A DNA stretch of 64,000 nucleotides from Caballeronia turbans (GTDB lineage: Bacteria; Pseudomonadota; Gammaproteobacteria; Burkholderiales; Burkholderiaceae). This document shows, piece by piece, positions 16,903 to 25,541 of this stretch. Position 1 is the first letter of the stretch. Every line of letters starts with the position of its first letter. Where the stretch lies: contig FCOD02000001.1 in assembly GCA_001544655.2 (NCBI GenBank), forward strand, positions 434,001 to 498,000, read 5' to 3'. The position numbers and the translations under genes are program-made. The notes below the pieces were generated by a model. The model was not told the DNA's origin. It ran no database searches and saw only the letters and a program-made list of their open reading frames with translations.

Positions 16903-17487
16903 ATGAATACTTCAGTTTCGCCCATCGATGTCTCCGAGCTCGCCCCGGACGCGCGCATTCTGCATACCGCGCACGGTCTCTTTTATCGCGACGGCATTCG
17001 CGCAACGGGCGTCGATCGCGTGATCGCCGAATCTGGCGTCGCGAAAAAGACGTTCTATCGCTACTTTCCAAGCAAGGACGACCTGATCGTCGCGTTCCTG
17101 GATTTTCGTCACGATAACTGGATCACGTGGTTCCGCGATGCGCTCGCGCGCCACGGCGGAAAGCTCAACGCCCTCGTTCCCGCGCTGGCGGAATGGTTCG
17201 GCAGCGAGAATTACCGGGGTTGTGCGTTCATTAATTCGGTCGTCGAAGTCGGGGCGACGTTGCCGCAAGCAGTCGATATTTCGCGCCGTCACAAACGCGA
17301 CATGACCGCGGCGATCCGCACGCTGATGCCGGCTTCGCGAACGGCCAAAGCAGATGCGCAAGCGCTTGCACTGGCGGTGGACGGCGCGATCGTCGCCGCG
17401 CAATTCGCCGACTCGCCCGCGGATGCGTTGAAGGCGCTTGCGCGCGTGGTGCGCGCGATCGCGGCGGCGCAACGAAGCATCCAGTAA
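16903..17487 (+). CDS. TetR/AcrR-family repressor
   Basis: 194 residues. The N-terminal helix-turn-helix is typical: ARILHTAHGLFYRDGIRATGVDRVIAESGVAKKTFYRYFPSKDDLI, residues 17-62. The C-terminal part is a ligand-binding helical domain; a Cys in YRGCAFINSV is conserved in the subgroup that resembles DUF1956/NemR-like regulators. It should repress the divergent DUF1348 gene and itself through the two palindromes. Inducer unknown; the lone Cys could make it thiol-responsive, which is speculation. The stop is 10 bp from the convergent MocR gene. Confidence 0.93.
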   Translation: MNTSVSPIDVSELAPDARILHTAHGLFYRDGIRATGVDRVIAESGVAKKTFYRYFPSKDDLIVAFLDFRHDNWITWFRDALARHGGKLNALVPALAEWFGSENYRGCAFINSVVEVGATLPQAVDISRRHKRDMTAAIRTLMPASRTAKADAQALALAVDGAIVAAQFADSPADALKALARVVRAIAAAQRSIQ

Positions 17488-17497
17488 CCGACTGGCG

Positions 17498-19024
17498 TTA
17501 CTTCGTCATTGCGCTTTCGATGGGCGTAACAGCCGGCTTCGACGTGACTGACGATAGCGCCTGCTCAACGACACCCGCGAGCCTTGCGAACTGAGGTGCG
17601 ATCTGATCGTTGGGCACGCACGCGTAACCGAGCATCAACCCCTTTCTCGCCGCGAGCCGGTTCAGGTAATAGTTGTCGAGCGGCCGCGTCACGACACCGG
17701 CGGACAGTGCGGTGGCGGCGATCGTCCGGTCGTCGGCGAAATCGGGCAGATCGAGCACGAAGTGCAGACCGGCTTCATCGCCGCGCACCGGCAGCGAATC
17801 GCCGAAGCGGGCGCGGATCGCGTTGATCAGCAGTTCGCGCCGCTCGCCGTACAGACCGCGCATGCGTCGCACATGCGAGGTCAGATGGCCATCCAGAATG
17901 AACTCGGTGAGCACGGCCTGCTGCATCAGCTGCCCCTCGCGGTAGAGTTCGGCCACGCCGGTGCGAAAGGAATCGACGAGATTGTCCGGCACCACCATAT
18001 AGCCCATGCGCAAGCCCGGATAGAGCATCTTGCCGAGACTTCCGACATAGATCACCTGCCCCGCGTCGTCGAGCCCTTGCAGCGATGACAAGGGCCGGCT
18101 GCCATAGCGGAACTCGCTGTCGTAATCGTCCTCGATGATCCAAACCTTGTGCTGGCGCGCGAACTCGAGCAATGCGCGGCGCCGCGCGAGACTCATCACC
18201 ATGCCGAGCGGATATTGATGCGATGGCGTGACGAGCGCGATGCGCGGCGGCTCGGCCATGTCGCGCGCGGCGGGATTGAGCCCTTCGTCGTCGACGGGAA
18301 TCGGCACGAGCGTCAGCCCCGACGACTGCAGCACGCTGCGCACGCCCCAGTAGCAGGGTTCCTCGACCCACGCGCGATCGCCGAAATCGGTGAGCAGGCG
18401 CATGGCGAGATCGATGGACTGGTGAATGCCCGTCGTGATGATGATCTGGTCCGGGTGACACTTCACCGAGCGCGCGACGCGCAAATAATCGGACAGTGCG
18501 CGCCGCAGCGGCCGATAGCCGCCGCCGGGCGCGTAGGTGAGCAGTTCGGGGCTCGCGCGTTTCCACAGGCGCGCCTGCAAGCGGCTCCACGTGCGCGCCG
18601 GGAATTCCGCGACGTCCGGCACGCCCGGCATGAATGCGCCCCACTGCTTCGGCGACACGCCCGCCTGCGCGATCAGACGCTCGCCGCGGCGCGAGATCGT
18701 GCACGGCGCCTTCGTTTCCTCGGCGCGCGCTTTCTTGCCGGCGACGCCATCGCGCGGCGCGGTGTCGGCGACATAGGTGCCGCTGCCGGTCGTCGAGGTC
18801 ACGTAGCCTTCGGCCGTGAGCTGATCGTAGACATGCAGCACCGTATTGCGGGCGATGCCGAGATCGGTCGCCAGCGTGCGTGAACTCGGCAGCTTCGTGC
18901 CCGGCGCGAGTTGGCCCGTCAGGATGGCCTGCTGCATGAGTTCGAGCACTTGCCGGTACATCGGCTCGGTGGCCGACCGGTCGAGCCGGGCGCTCAGCCA
19001 GTCGGCCAGGATGATCGTATCCAT
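17498..19024 (-). CDS. MocR-family regulator (GntR HTH fused to aminotransferase fold)
   Basis: 508 residues. Residues 20-90 are a GntR winged helix (YRQVLELMQQAIL, LPSSRTLATDLGIARNTV). Residues 120-500 are a type-I PLP aminotransferase fold with the cofactor Lys332 in YVGSLGKMLYPGLRMG and the Asp/Tyr pair in IIEDDYDSEFRY. MocR proteins use PLP as an effector and commonly control adjacent transport or amino-acid catabolism genes. The start ATG 19024 has GGGAG upstream; the extra codons to 19066 lack support. It is divergent from the polyamine-type ABC transporter, with an inverted repeat between them, so that operon is the likely target. Confidence 0.94.
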   Translation of the reverse strand: MDTIILADWLSARLDRSATEPMYRQVLELMQQAILTGQLAPGTKLPSSRTLATDLGIARNTVLHVYDQLTAEGYVTSTTGSGTYVADTAPRDGVAGKKARAEETKAPCTISRRGERLIAQAGVSPKQWGAFMPGVPDVAEFPARTWSRLQARLWKRASPELLTYAPGGGYRPLRRALSDYLRVARSVKCHPDQIIITTGIHQSIDLAMRLLTDFGDRAWVEEPCYWGVRSVLQSSGLTLVPIPVDDEGLNPAARDMAEPPRIALVTPSHQYPLGMVMSLARRRALLEFARQHKVWIIEDDYDSEFRYGSRPLSSLQGLDDAGQVIYVGSLGKMLYPGLRMGYMVVPDNLVDSFRTGVAELYREGQLMQQAVLTEFILDGHLTSHVRRMRGLYGERRELLINAIRARFGDSLPVRGDEAGLHFVLDLPDFADDRTIAATALSAGVVTRPLDNYYLNRLAARKGLMLGYACVPNDQIAPQFARLAGVVEQALSSVTSKPAVTPIESAMTK

Positions 19025-19068
19025 GAAGTCTCCCACCGCTCGGAGCCGCTTGGCCGGCGCGCTCAAGT

Positions 19069-19110
19069 GGTTCTATTTTGAATATTGAAATGGCTCCCCA
19101 TTGTAGAACC
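19069..19110. promoter_or_regulatory. Inverted repeat GGTTCTA / TAGAACC, probable MocR site
   Basis: GGTTCTA (19069-19075) and TAGAACC (19104-19110) are exact inverted copies, 35 bp apart centre to centre, in the 179-bp gap between the mocR and ABC operons. The second arm ends 9 bases before the candidate -10. Confidence 0.5.
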
Positions 19111-19119
19111 GTAACGGGC

Positions 19120-19125
19120 TATAGT
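19120..19125 (+). promoter_or_regulatory. Candidate -10 box for the ABC transporter operon
   Basis: TATAGT matches 5 of 6 positions of the -10 consensus. No good -35 box lies 16-18 bp upstream; instead the inverted-repeat arm is near there, which would suit an activator-dependent promoter. Confidence 0.4.
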
Positions 19126-19203
19126 TATCGCAAGCAGTGGAAATAATTTCCGGGCGCCGAAGGCGGTCGGCAGTATCAGGGTTTTCCGAAGGAGACACGG
19201 AAG

Positions 19204-20301
19204 ATGAAATCCGATCAGGTGATCGTCAGCTTTCGCGGTGTGCGAAAGACGTACGACGGTGAAACGCTCGTCGTCAAATCGCTCGATCTCGACATCTATC
19301 AGGGCGAATTTCTCACGCTGCTCGGGCCGTCCGGCTCCGGCAAGACCACTTGCCTCATGATGCTCGCGGGCTTCGAGTTCCCCACCGGCGGCGAAATCTG
19401 GCTCGACGGCAAGCTCCTGAACAAGGTGCCGCCGCACAAGCGCGACATCGGCATGGTGTTCCAGAACTACGCGCTCTTTCCGCATCTGTCGGTGCAGCAG
19501 AACGTCGAGTATCCGCTCACGGTGCGCAAGATGTCCGCCGAAGAGCGCGCGCATCGCGTGAACAACGCGCTCAAGATGGTGCGCATGGAAAGCTTCGCGA
19601 AGCGTTACCCGGCGCAGCTTTCGGGTGGCCAGCAGCAGCGCATCGCGCTGGCCCGCGCGCTCGTGTTCGAGCCCAAGCTCGTGCTAATGGACGAACCGCT
19701 CGGCGCGCTCGACAAGCAATTGCGCGAGCATATGCAAATCGAACTCAAGGCGCTGCACGAGAAGCTCGGCGTCACCTTCGTCTACGTGACGCACGATCAG
19801 GGCGAAGCGCTCACGATGTCCGACCGCGTGGCGGTGTTCGACAAGGGCATCGTGCAACAGCTCGACACGGTCGATCACCTGTATGAAGCGCCCTGCAACG
19901 AGTTCGTCGCGAACTTCATCGGCGACAGTAACCGCCTGCGCGGCACCATCGAGCAGATTCAGGGCGACTTCTGCGACATTCGTCTTGCCGACGGCACGCG
20001 TGTGTCCGGACTCAACGTCGCGAACGCGAAGCCGGGTGCGCCGGCCATTGCGTGCATCCGGCCGGAGCGCATGAAGCTCACGCAAGGCAACGGCCATGCG
20101 AACGGCAACATCAACGCGCTCGCGGGCGAAGCGAAGAGCCTCATCTATTTCGGCGATCACGTCCGCATGCGCTGCGGCGTGCGCGAGCAGGACGAATGCT
20201 TCGTCAAGGTACCGCTCGGCACCGCGGCGCTCGACGGCTTCACGCCCGGCGCGCCCGTCGCGCTCGAATTCGCGCCCGAGCATTTGCGTGTGTTCGCCTG
20301 A
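19204..20301 (+). CDS. Polyamine-type ABC transporter ATPase (PotA-like)
   Basis: 365 residues. Walker A at 41-48 (GPSGSGKT), Q-loop in MVFQNYALFPHLSV, signature LSGGQQQR, Walker B VLMDEPLGALD and the switch His in VTHDQGEA. The C-terminal 120 residues form the TOBE/OB regulatory domain of the spermidine/putrescine and ferric/maltose group. It energises import with the two downstream permeases. It is first in an operon ordered ATPase, binding protein, permease, permease. The 19204 ATG has AAGGAGA upstream. Assignment to polyamines rests on similarity to Pot-type systems and on the divergent MocR gene; an amino acid or opine substrate is possible. Confidence 0.93.
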   Translation: MKSDQVIVSFRGVRKTYDGETLVVKSLDLDIYQGEFLTLLGPSGSGKTTCLMMLAGFEFPTGGEIWLDGKLLNKVPPHKRDIGMVFQNYALFPHLSVQQNVEYPLTVRKMSAEERAHRVNNALKMVRMESFAKRYPAQLSGGQQQRIALARALVFEPKLVLMDEPLGALDKQLREHMQIELKALHEKLGVTFVYVTHDQGEALTMSDRVAVFDKGIVQQLDTVDHLYEAPCNEFVANFIGDSNRLRGTIEQIQGDFCDIRLADGTRVSGLNVANAKPGAPAIACIRPERMKLTQGNGHANGNINALAGEAKSLIYFGDHVRMRCGVREQDECFVKVPLGTAALDGFTPGAPVALEFAPEHLRVFA

Positions 20302-20375
20302 ATCCCGATCAGGCGTCGCGCTTCCCACCCGTAGGTCCACTGACAAAACCAAGTCGAAGAAGAGAGGAAACCATC

Positions 20376-21410
20376 ATGAAGAAGTTCGCACTGTGTTCCA
20401 TGGCGGCTGCGCTCGCGTGCGTGTCGGCGGCGTCGGGCGCGGCGGAAATCACCGTCGTCAATTTCGGCGGCGCGAACGGCGATGCGCAGAAGGTCGCGTT
20501 CAATCAGCCGTTCGAGCAATCGACGAAGAACAAGGTCACGGCCGTCGAATACAACGGCGAGCAGGCCAAGGTCAAGGCAATGGTCGAAGCGAAGCACGTC
20601 AACTGGGACGTGGTCGAAGTCGAATCGGGCGATCTCGGCCGCGGCTGCGACGAAGGGCTCTATGAAAAGCTGGACTGGTCGAAGATCGGCAAGAAGTCGG
20701 ACCTCGTGCCCGAATCGCCGCAAACCTGCGGCGTCGGCTTCTTCGTCTGGTCCACGGCGCTCGCCTACAACGGCGACAAGCTGAAGACGGCGCCGGCAGG
20801 CTGGGCGGACTTCTGGGACACGAAAAAATTCCCCGGCAAGCGCGGCATGCGCAAGGGCGCGCGCTACAACCTCGAATTCGCGCTGATGGCCGACGGCGTC
20901 GCGCCGAAGGACGTCTACAAGGTGCTCGGCACGAAGGCCGGCGCGGACCGCGCGTTCAAGAAGCTCGACGAACTCAAGCCGTCCATTCAATGGTGGGAGG
21001 CAGGCGCACAGCCGCCGCAGTTCCTCGTCGCGGGCGATGTCGTGATGTCGACCGCGTATAACGGCCGCATCGACGCCGCGCGCAAGGAAGGCAAGAACCT
21101 GAAGGTCGTGTGGAACGGCAGCATCTACGACCTCGACTACTGGGCGATTCCGAAGGGCTCGCCGAACAAGGACGTCGCGCAGCAGTTCATCGCATATTCG
21201 GTGTCGCAGAAGCCGCAGGAAGTCTATGCGAAGAACATCGCGTACGGCCCGGTGAACAAGGCGGCGATCTCCGCCCTCGACACGAAGACGAAGGCCGACA
21301 TGCCGAACTCGCCGGAGAACGCGAAGAACGCGGTGCTGCAGGACATGGCGTTCTGGACCGATCACGGCGACGAGCTCGAGCAGCGCTTCACCGCGTGGGC
21401 GTCGAAGTAA
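20376..21410 (+). CDS. Periplasmic substrate-binding protein (PotD/PotF-like)
   Basis: 344 residues with a Sec signal peptide (MKKFALCSMAAALACVSAASGA), probably cleaved near residue 23. The mature part has the two-lobe binding fold of polyamine-type receptors: ITVVNFGGANGDAQK at the N-terminus, VVEVESGDLGRGCDEGLYE, and WWEAGAQPPQFLVAGDVVMSTAYNGR in the hinge. It delivers ligand to the downstream permeases. It begins 74 bp after the ATPase gene, with GAGAGGA upstream of ATG 20376. A strong intercistronic hairpin follows, which would allow higher mRNA levels for this component. Confidence 0.92.
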   Translation: MKKFALCSMAAALACVSAASGAAEITVVNFGGANGDAQKVAFNQPFEQSTKNKVTAVEYNGEQAKVKAMVEAKHVNWDVVEVESGDLGRGCDEGLYEKLDWSKIGKKSDLVPESPQTCGVGFFVWSTALAYNGDKLKTAPAGWADFWDTKKFPGKRGMRKGARYNLEFALMADGVAPKDVYKVLGTKAGADRAFKKLDELKPSIQWWEAGAQPPQFLVAGDVVMSTAYNGRIDAARKEGKNLKVVWNGSIYDLDYWAIPKGSPNKDVAQQFIAYSVSQKPQEVYAKNIAYGPVNKAAISALDTKTKADMPNSPENAKNAVLQDMAFWTDHGDELEQRFTAWASK

Positions 21411-21430
21411 ACGCATCATAAGCAGCAAGA

Positions 21431-21457
21431 CGGTCGCGCTTTTCGAAAGCGCGACCG
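21431..21457 (+). terminator. Intercistronic hairpin in the ABC operon
   Basis: A perfect 12-bp stem (CGGTCGCGCTTT with its complement) around a TCG loop, 20 bases after the binding-protein stop and without a T-run. Such hairpins typically stabilise the upstream message or attenuate the downstream genes. Confidence 0.55.
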
Positions 21458-21476
21458 CAAAGAAGGAGACTCAAGC

Positions 21477-22748
21477 GTGAACACCATGACGATCCCCGCC
21501 GAAGAATCGCGCGAATCAAGCGCGCGTCTGAAGCGCGAATTGAAGATCGCAGATGCGAAAAAGCGCGCCATGGCGCTCATGCTCATCGCGCCACTCGCCA
21601 TTTTTCTGTTCCTGATTTTCGTCGTGCCGATCGGCGCGCTGCTCACGCGCGCGATCGAAAACCCCGAAGTGGCGAACGCACTGCCGCACACCGGCGCGGC
21701 GCTGGCGAAATGGGACCGCAAGGCGCCGCCATCGGATGAAGCTTATGCCGCGCTAGCGCAGGATCTCACCGCGATCTCGGACGGCGAATCGATGGGCGCA
21801 CTCGCGCGGCGCCTGAATACCGAAATCCCCGGCTATCGCTCGCTCGTCGCGAAAACCGCACGCGCGATGCCGCTCACCGGCGACGACGGCAAGGCCCTGC
21901 CCGCCGCGCAGATCAAGGCGAAGATCCTCGAGATCGACGAGCGCTGGAACGACCCCGCGTACTGGCAGGCGATCGCGAAGAACGCGGGCCGCTATTCGCC
22001 GTTCTACATGCTCGCGTCGCTCGATCACAAACAGGACGGCTTCGGCAACATCGTTCATGCGGAGCCGGATCAGTCGATCTATCTCAACGTCTTCGGCCGC
22101 ACCTTCGTGATCGGCGTGGGCGTGACGCTGTTCGCGCTGCTGCTGGGTTATCCCCTGGCCTACTGGATTTCGACGCTGCCCGAGCGCCGCGCCAACCTCG
22201 TAATGGTGCTCGTGCTGATTCCGTTCTGGACGTCCGTGCTGGTGCGCGTCGCCGCGTGGATCGTGCTTCTGCAAAGCGAAGGGCTGGTGAACACGGCACT
22301 TCTCGGCAGCGGGCTGATCGGCTCGCCGCTGGCGCTGCTCTTCAACCGCGTCGGCGTCTATATCTCGATGACGCACATCCTGCTGCCCTTCATGATCCTG
22401 CCGCTCTACAGCGTGATGAAGTCGGTGCCGCCGACCTATCAGCGCGCGGCCGTTTCGCTCGGCAGTCATCCGTTTGCCGCGTTCTGGCGCGTCTATGTGC
22501 CGCAGACTTACCCGGGCATCGGCGCGGGCGTGCTGCTCGTGTTCATTCTCGCCATCGGCTACTACATCACACCGGCGCTGCTCGGCGGGCCGAACGATCA
22601 GATGGTCAGCTATTACATCGCTTACTTCACGAACGTAACGATCAACTGGGGCATGGCGTGCGCGCTCGGCGCGCTGCTGCTCGCCGCGACACTGCTGCTC
22701 TACGTGGTCTACGGACGCTTCACGCGCGCCAACGTGAGCTTGGGGTAA
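21477..22748 (+). CDS. ABC transporter permease, PotB-like with large periplasmic insert
   Basis: 423 residues, against about 280-300 for PotB. Helix 1 lies near 32-55. About 150 mostly hydrophilic residues follow, and then the remaining five helices from about 205 to the end. The EAA-type loop (YQRAAVSLGSHPFAAFWRVYVP, near 320) that contacts the ATPase is intact. The long first periplasmic loop is seen in a subset of polyamine/opine importers and may dock the binding protein. GTG 21477 has AAGGAG at 21463-21468; an ATG nine bases on is possible. Helix positions are estimates. Confidence 0.9.
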   Translation: MNTMTIPAEESRESSARLKRELKIADAKKRAMALMLIAPLAIFLFLIFVVPIGALLTRAIENPEVANALPHTGAALAKWDRKAPPSDEAYAALAQDLTAISDGESMGALARRLNTEIPGYRSLVAKTARAMPLTGDDGKALPAAQIKAKILEIDERWNDPAYWQAIAKNAGRYSPFYMLASLDHKQDGFGNIVHAEPDQSIYLNVFGRTFVIGVGVTLFALLLGYPLAYWISTLPERRANLVMVLVLIPFWTSVLVRVAAWIVLLQSEGLVNTALLGSGLIGSPLALLFNRVGVYISMTHILLPFMILPLYSVMKSVPPTYQRAAVSLGSHPFAAFWRVYVPQTYPGIGAGVLLVFILAIGYYITPALLGGPNDQMVSYYIAYFTNVTINWGMACALGALLLAATLLLYVVYGRFTRANVSLG

Positions 22749-22754
22749 CAAAAG

Positions 22755-23591
22755 ATGAAACTCGCCAAACCGATGTTCGCGCCGCATACGTCCGCCATCG
22801 AGCGCATCTGGTATTTCGCGTTGCGCATCATTTGCGTGCTGACGCTGCTCTATCTGATTTTGCCTGTGCTCGCGATCGTGCCGCTTTCGTTTTCATCGAG
22901 CACGTTCCTGGTTTATCCGATCCCGGGCTGGTCCATGCGCTGGTATCACAACCTCGTCATGTCCGATGAGTGGCGCATGGCCGCAAAGAACAGCTTCATC
23001 GTTGCGCCTTCGGCAACGCTCGTCGCGACGATCCTCGGCACGCTCGCCGCGGTCGGGCTCACGAAGGCCAATTTCATGGGCAAGAGCCTGCTCATGGCCG
23101 TGCTCATTTCGCCGATGATCGTGCCGGTGATCGTCGTCGGCGTTGGCATGTATCTGTTCTTCGCGCCGCTCGGCATCGCCAATACCTATTTCGGGCTGAT
23201 TCTGGCGCATGCGGCGCTCGGCGTGCCGTTCGTCGTGACGACCGTCGGCGCGACGCTGCAGAACTTCAATTACAACCTCGTGCGGGCGAGTCAGTCGCTG
23301 GGCGCGAGCCCGTTGAAGACGTTCTTCCGCGTGACGCTGCCGGTCATTGCGCCGGGCGTGATCTCGGGCGCGCTGTTCGCGTTCGCCACCTCGTTCGATG
23401 AAGTCGTGGTTACGCTTTTTCTCGCCGGCGCCGATCAGACGACGCTGCCGCGGCAAATGTTTACCGGCATCCGCGAAAACATCAGTCCGACGATCGCCGC
23501 GCTCGCGACGATCCTCATCGTGTTCTCGACGAGCCTGTTGCTCGCGCTGGAGTGGTTGCGGGGTCGTGCGGCAGCGCGCGCAGTCGCTTAA
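22755..23591 (+). CDS. ABC transporter permease, PotC-like
   Basis: 278 residues with six membrane helices: about 18-40, 73-98, 110-132, 140-162, 192-215 and 245-265. The cytoplasmic coupling loop VRASQSLGASPLKTFFRVTLP matches the EAA motif. It pairs with the upstream PotB-like permease and begins 6 bp after it, so they are co-translated. Standard family length with no insert. No clear terminator follows; the next 350 bp contain no gene. Confidence 0.93.
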   Translation: MKLAKPMFAPHTSAIERIWYFALRIICVLTLLYLILPVLAIVPLSFSSSTFLVYPIPGWSMRWYHNLVMSDEWRMAAKNSFIVAPSATLVATILGTLAAVGLTKANFMGKSLLMAVLISPMIVPVIVVGVGMYLFFAPLGIANTYFGLILAHAALGVPFVVTTVGATLQNFNYNLVRASQSLGASPLKTFFRVTLPVIAPGVISGALFAFATSFDEVVVTLFLAGADQTTLPRQMFTGIRENISPTIAALATILIVFSTSLLLALEWLRGRAAARAVA

Positions 23592-23948
23592 CGGGTCGGT
23601 CCGCGGGAGACATCGAGACTGCGTGGCACGTCGTGCCTGCGAGGCTCCGCGTGGGATCGCCGGTTCGCTGATAGATCTGGACCGGTTCGTCTCGCGGAAC
23701 AATCCGCGCGCGTATCGAACAAGACCCTCGCGAAATTGGGTGATTGCGGCCTAAAGCGCCGTCTGTATCGGTCCGCAACGCACCTTACGAATGGCTGAAA
23801 TGCCCGCCGGTCAAGGCGCGAAGGGGGACCTCGCGCTTCGCCGCCTGATTATTCGTAACAGCGGGATAGTGTATTCACTGATGCGGTATTTATCGGAATA
23901 TGCTTAATGACGTACGTTCTAGGTCGAGTCAAAGCTTGGAACAATGCC
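23592..23948. other. 357-bp gap without a supported gene
   Basis: No open frame here has a ribosome site or protein-like composition. The last 100 bases are AT-richer and may hold the DUF3331 promoter. Confidence 0.4.
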
Positions 23949-24416
23949 ATGACAGCTTTTTCGAAAAGAGCGGACCCGTGGTCACAGACGGTTCACCTGC
24001 TCGAGGCGATGCCCACGGACATCGCTCGCACTGCCCCATCCCAGAAATCCGCCCGCGCGGAAAGCGCGTTCCTCGAACGCCTGACGCGCGACTGGAATCG
24101 GGCGCACCCACATCGTGCGGATGATCGCCTGCCGTTCCCGCAGGCCATCGTGCGCGTAATCGAGCGTCCGAGCAGCGCGACGGCGCTCGTCTACTGGTCC
24201 GATCCCGGCACGTGCCACTACGGTTATCAGGGCTGGCGCGCCACGACTGCGACGGCCGAAGGCGTGTGCTCGCTATCGGGAATGCCGATCCATCGGGGCG
24301 ATCAGGTCTATCGGCCGTCGCAGCGCGATCCGAAGCCGCAGAATGCCTCGGCGATGATTCTCGCGGCCGCGATGCCTAAAAACGCCGAGGAAATGGAAGT
24401 CGATTTGCAAGGCTGA
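23949..24416 (+). CDS. DUF3331-family protein
   Basis: About 155 residues, soluble. The conserved block includes IVRVIERPSSATALVYWSDPG, CHYGYQGWR and GVCSLSGMPIHRGDQVYRP, where two Cys and a His flank a short beta sheet; this resembles DUF3331, a family found mainly in Burkholderia and relatives. The Cys-x-x-Ser-Gly-Met-Pro-Ile segment looks like a small zinc-ribbon half, but no full metal site is visible. Start is uncertain between ATG 23949 and the frame's ATG at 23907; neither has a strong ribosome site. A convergent reductase gene and a strong hairpin follow. Confidence 0.75.
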   Translation: MTAFSKRADPWSQTVHLLEAMPTDIARTAPSQKSARAESAFLERLTRDWNRAHPHRADDRLPFPQAIVRVIERPSSATALVYWSDPGTCHYGYQGWRATTATAEGVCSLSGMPIHRGDQVYRPSQRDPKPQNASAMILAAAMPKNAEEMEVDLQG

Positions 24417-24436
24417 CGGTCAACGGGGATTGAAAC

Positions 24437-24481
24437 CGGCGGAAGAACCGGCATCGTCAGTTGATGCCGGTTCTTCCGCCG
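24437..24481. terminator. Perfect 19-bp stem hairpin between convergent genes
   Basis: The arm at 24437-24455 is exactly complementary to the arm at 24463-24481, with a seven-base loop. It separates the DUF3331 gene from the convergent reductase gene and probably ends both transcripts; no long T-run follows on either strand. Confidence 0.65.
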
Positions 24482-24488
24482 CGCGTGT

Positions 24489-25103
24489 TCAATAGCCCAC
24501 CGTGATCCGCTGCCGGATATGAGCACCACGCTGGAATTCGTCGAGGAAGGCGATTGCGTAATCGTCGTACGAAATCCAGCTGCGCCCGCTGCTGTCGACG
24601 AGCAGTTCATCCACGCCCAGCCGGAATTTCTGAGTGCGCGGCCCCGGAACGAATTCCGCCGATGGCGAAACGAAGGTCCAGTCCACGTCGCGCTCGCGGC
24701 GCAGCGCATCCAGAAAAGCCGCGCCCGCCGTTGCTTCCGGCTTGTACGCTGCGGGAAAACCCGGCAAATCGAGCACGCGCTGACCTGGCGCCGCATACAG
24801 GCTGCCCGCACCGCCGACGACCAGAAGGCGCTGCACGCCGGCGCGCTTCACCGGTTCGACGATCGCGCTTTCGGAAATCGTTGCAAAGCGCGTCGCGCTG
24901 AACGCCGCGTCGTGTCCGGCGAGAACGCGAGCGAGCGCGTCGGCATCCCGCGCATCTACGTCGTGCGCACTGACGCCGTCCCGCTGTTCGAGCGCGGAGG
25001 TATCGCGCGCAATCGCGGTGACCGTGTGTCCGCGCCGCAACGCTTCTTCCAGCAGGCGGCTGCCGACGTTGCCTGTCGCCCCGATGATCGCGATCTTGCT
25101 CAT
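24489..25103 (-). CDS. NAD(P)H-binding reductase (atypical SDR, YwnB-like)
   Basis: 204 residues, Rossmann fold starting MSKIAIIGATGNVGSRLLEEA, whose GATGNVG is the dinucleotide-binding loop of NAD(P)H-binding/NmrA-like atypical short-chain dehydrogenases. LLVVGGAGSLY and TFVSPSAEFVPG are typical of the YwnB/Rrf2-linked flavin-reductase group. No Tyr-x-x-x-Lys pair of classical SDRs is present, so it may be a reductase acting on quinones or flavins, or a redox sensor. ATG 25103 has AAAGGAGA upstream. Single gene. Confidence 0.88.
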   Translation of the reverse strand: MSKIAIIGATGNVGSRLLEEALRRGHTVTAIARDTSALEQRDGVSAHDVDARDADALARVLAGHDAAFSATRFATISESAIVEPVKRAGVQRLLVVGGAGSLYAAPGQRVLDLPGFPAAYKPEATAGAAFLDALRRERDVDWTFVSPSAEFVPGPRTQKFRLGVDELLVDSSGRSWISYDDYAIAFLDEFQRGAHIRQRITVGY

Positions 25104-25541
25104 GCCACGTTCTCCTTTGCTTTTACGGCCTTTGCACCAGCGTCGTTGAAACCGCCGGTATTGTTGAAGGGAAATAAACCGTCGCGCGGCGGCCGCTTTC
25201 GATTGTGTTTCTTTGCAGGTCAGACGAAATCGGAGAATCAATTGGCGCTCGGTCATTTTTAAGAGCATAGGTAATAGCGGTACATCATGCAATTTCCGGG
25301 CCGATTTCGGTCGCCGGACACAATATCGGCACGCCATTGTCATAATCGAACTGCACGTTCGAAAGTGCATACCACCGTTACACTAGAGGCCCCGCACTCT
25401 CTAGAAACGCCCGACAGCGGCGATTACCGGCGCGCCGCGCGCAGCGCTTTCGAAGCGAGTCCTCAAAACGAAGTCGCCAAAATGTCATGACGTTGGTTTA
25501 TATTGCAGTTCCTCGCCGCTCCATTACCGCAGGAGTTAATC
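25104..25541. other. 438-bp gap: promoter regions, no supported gene
   Basis: It should carry the promoters of the reductase (minus) and of the small gene at 25542 (plus). An open frame at 25287-25490 has no ribosome site and an unlikely composition. Confidence 0.4.

Noticed and set aside
25287-25490. 67-codon open frame before the small gene at 25542
   Set aside because: No Shine-Dalgarno sequence, no protein-like pattern, and it lies in a likely promoter region.
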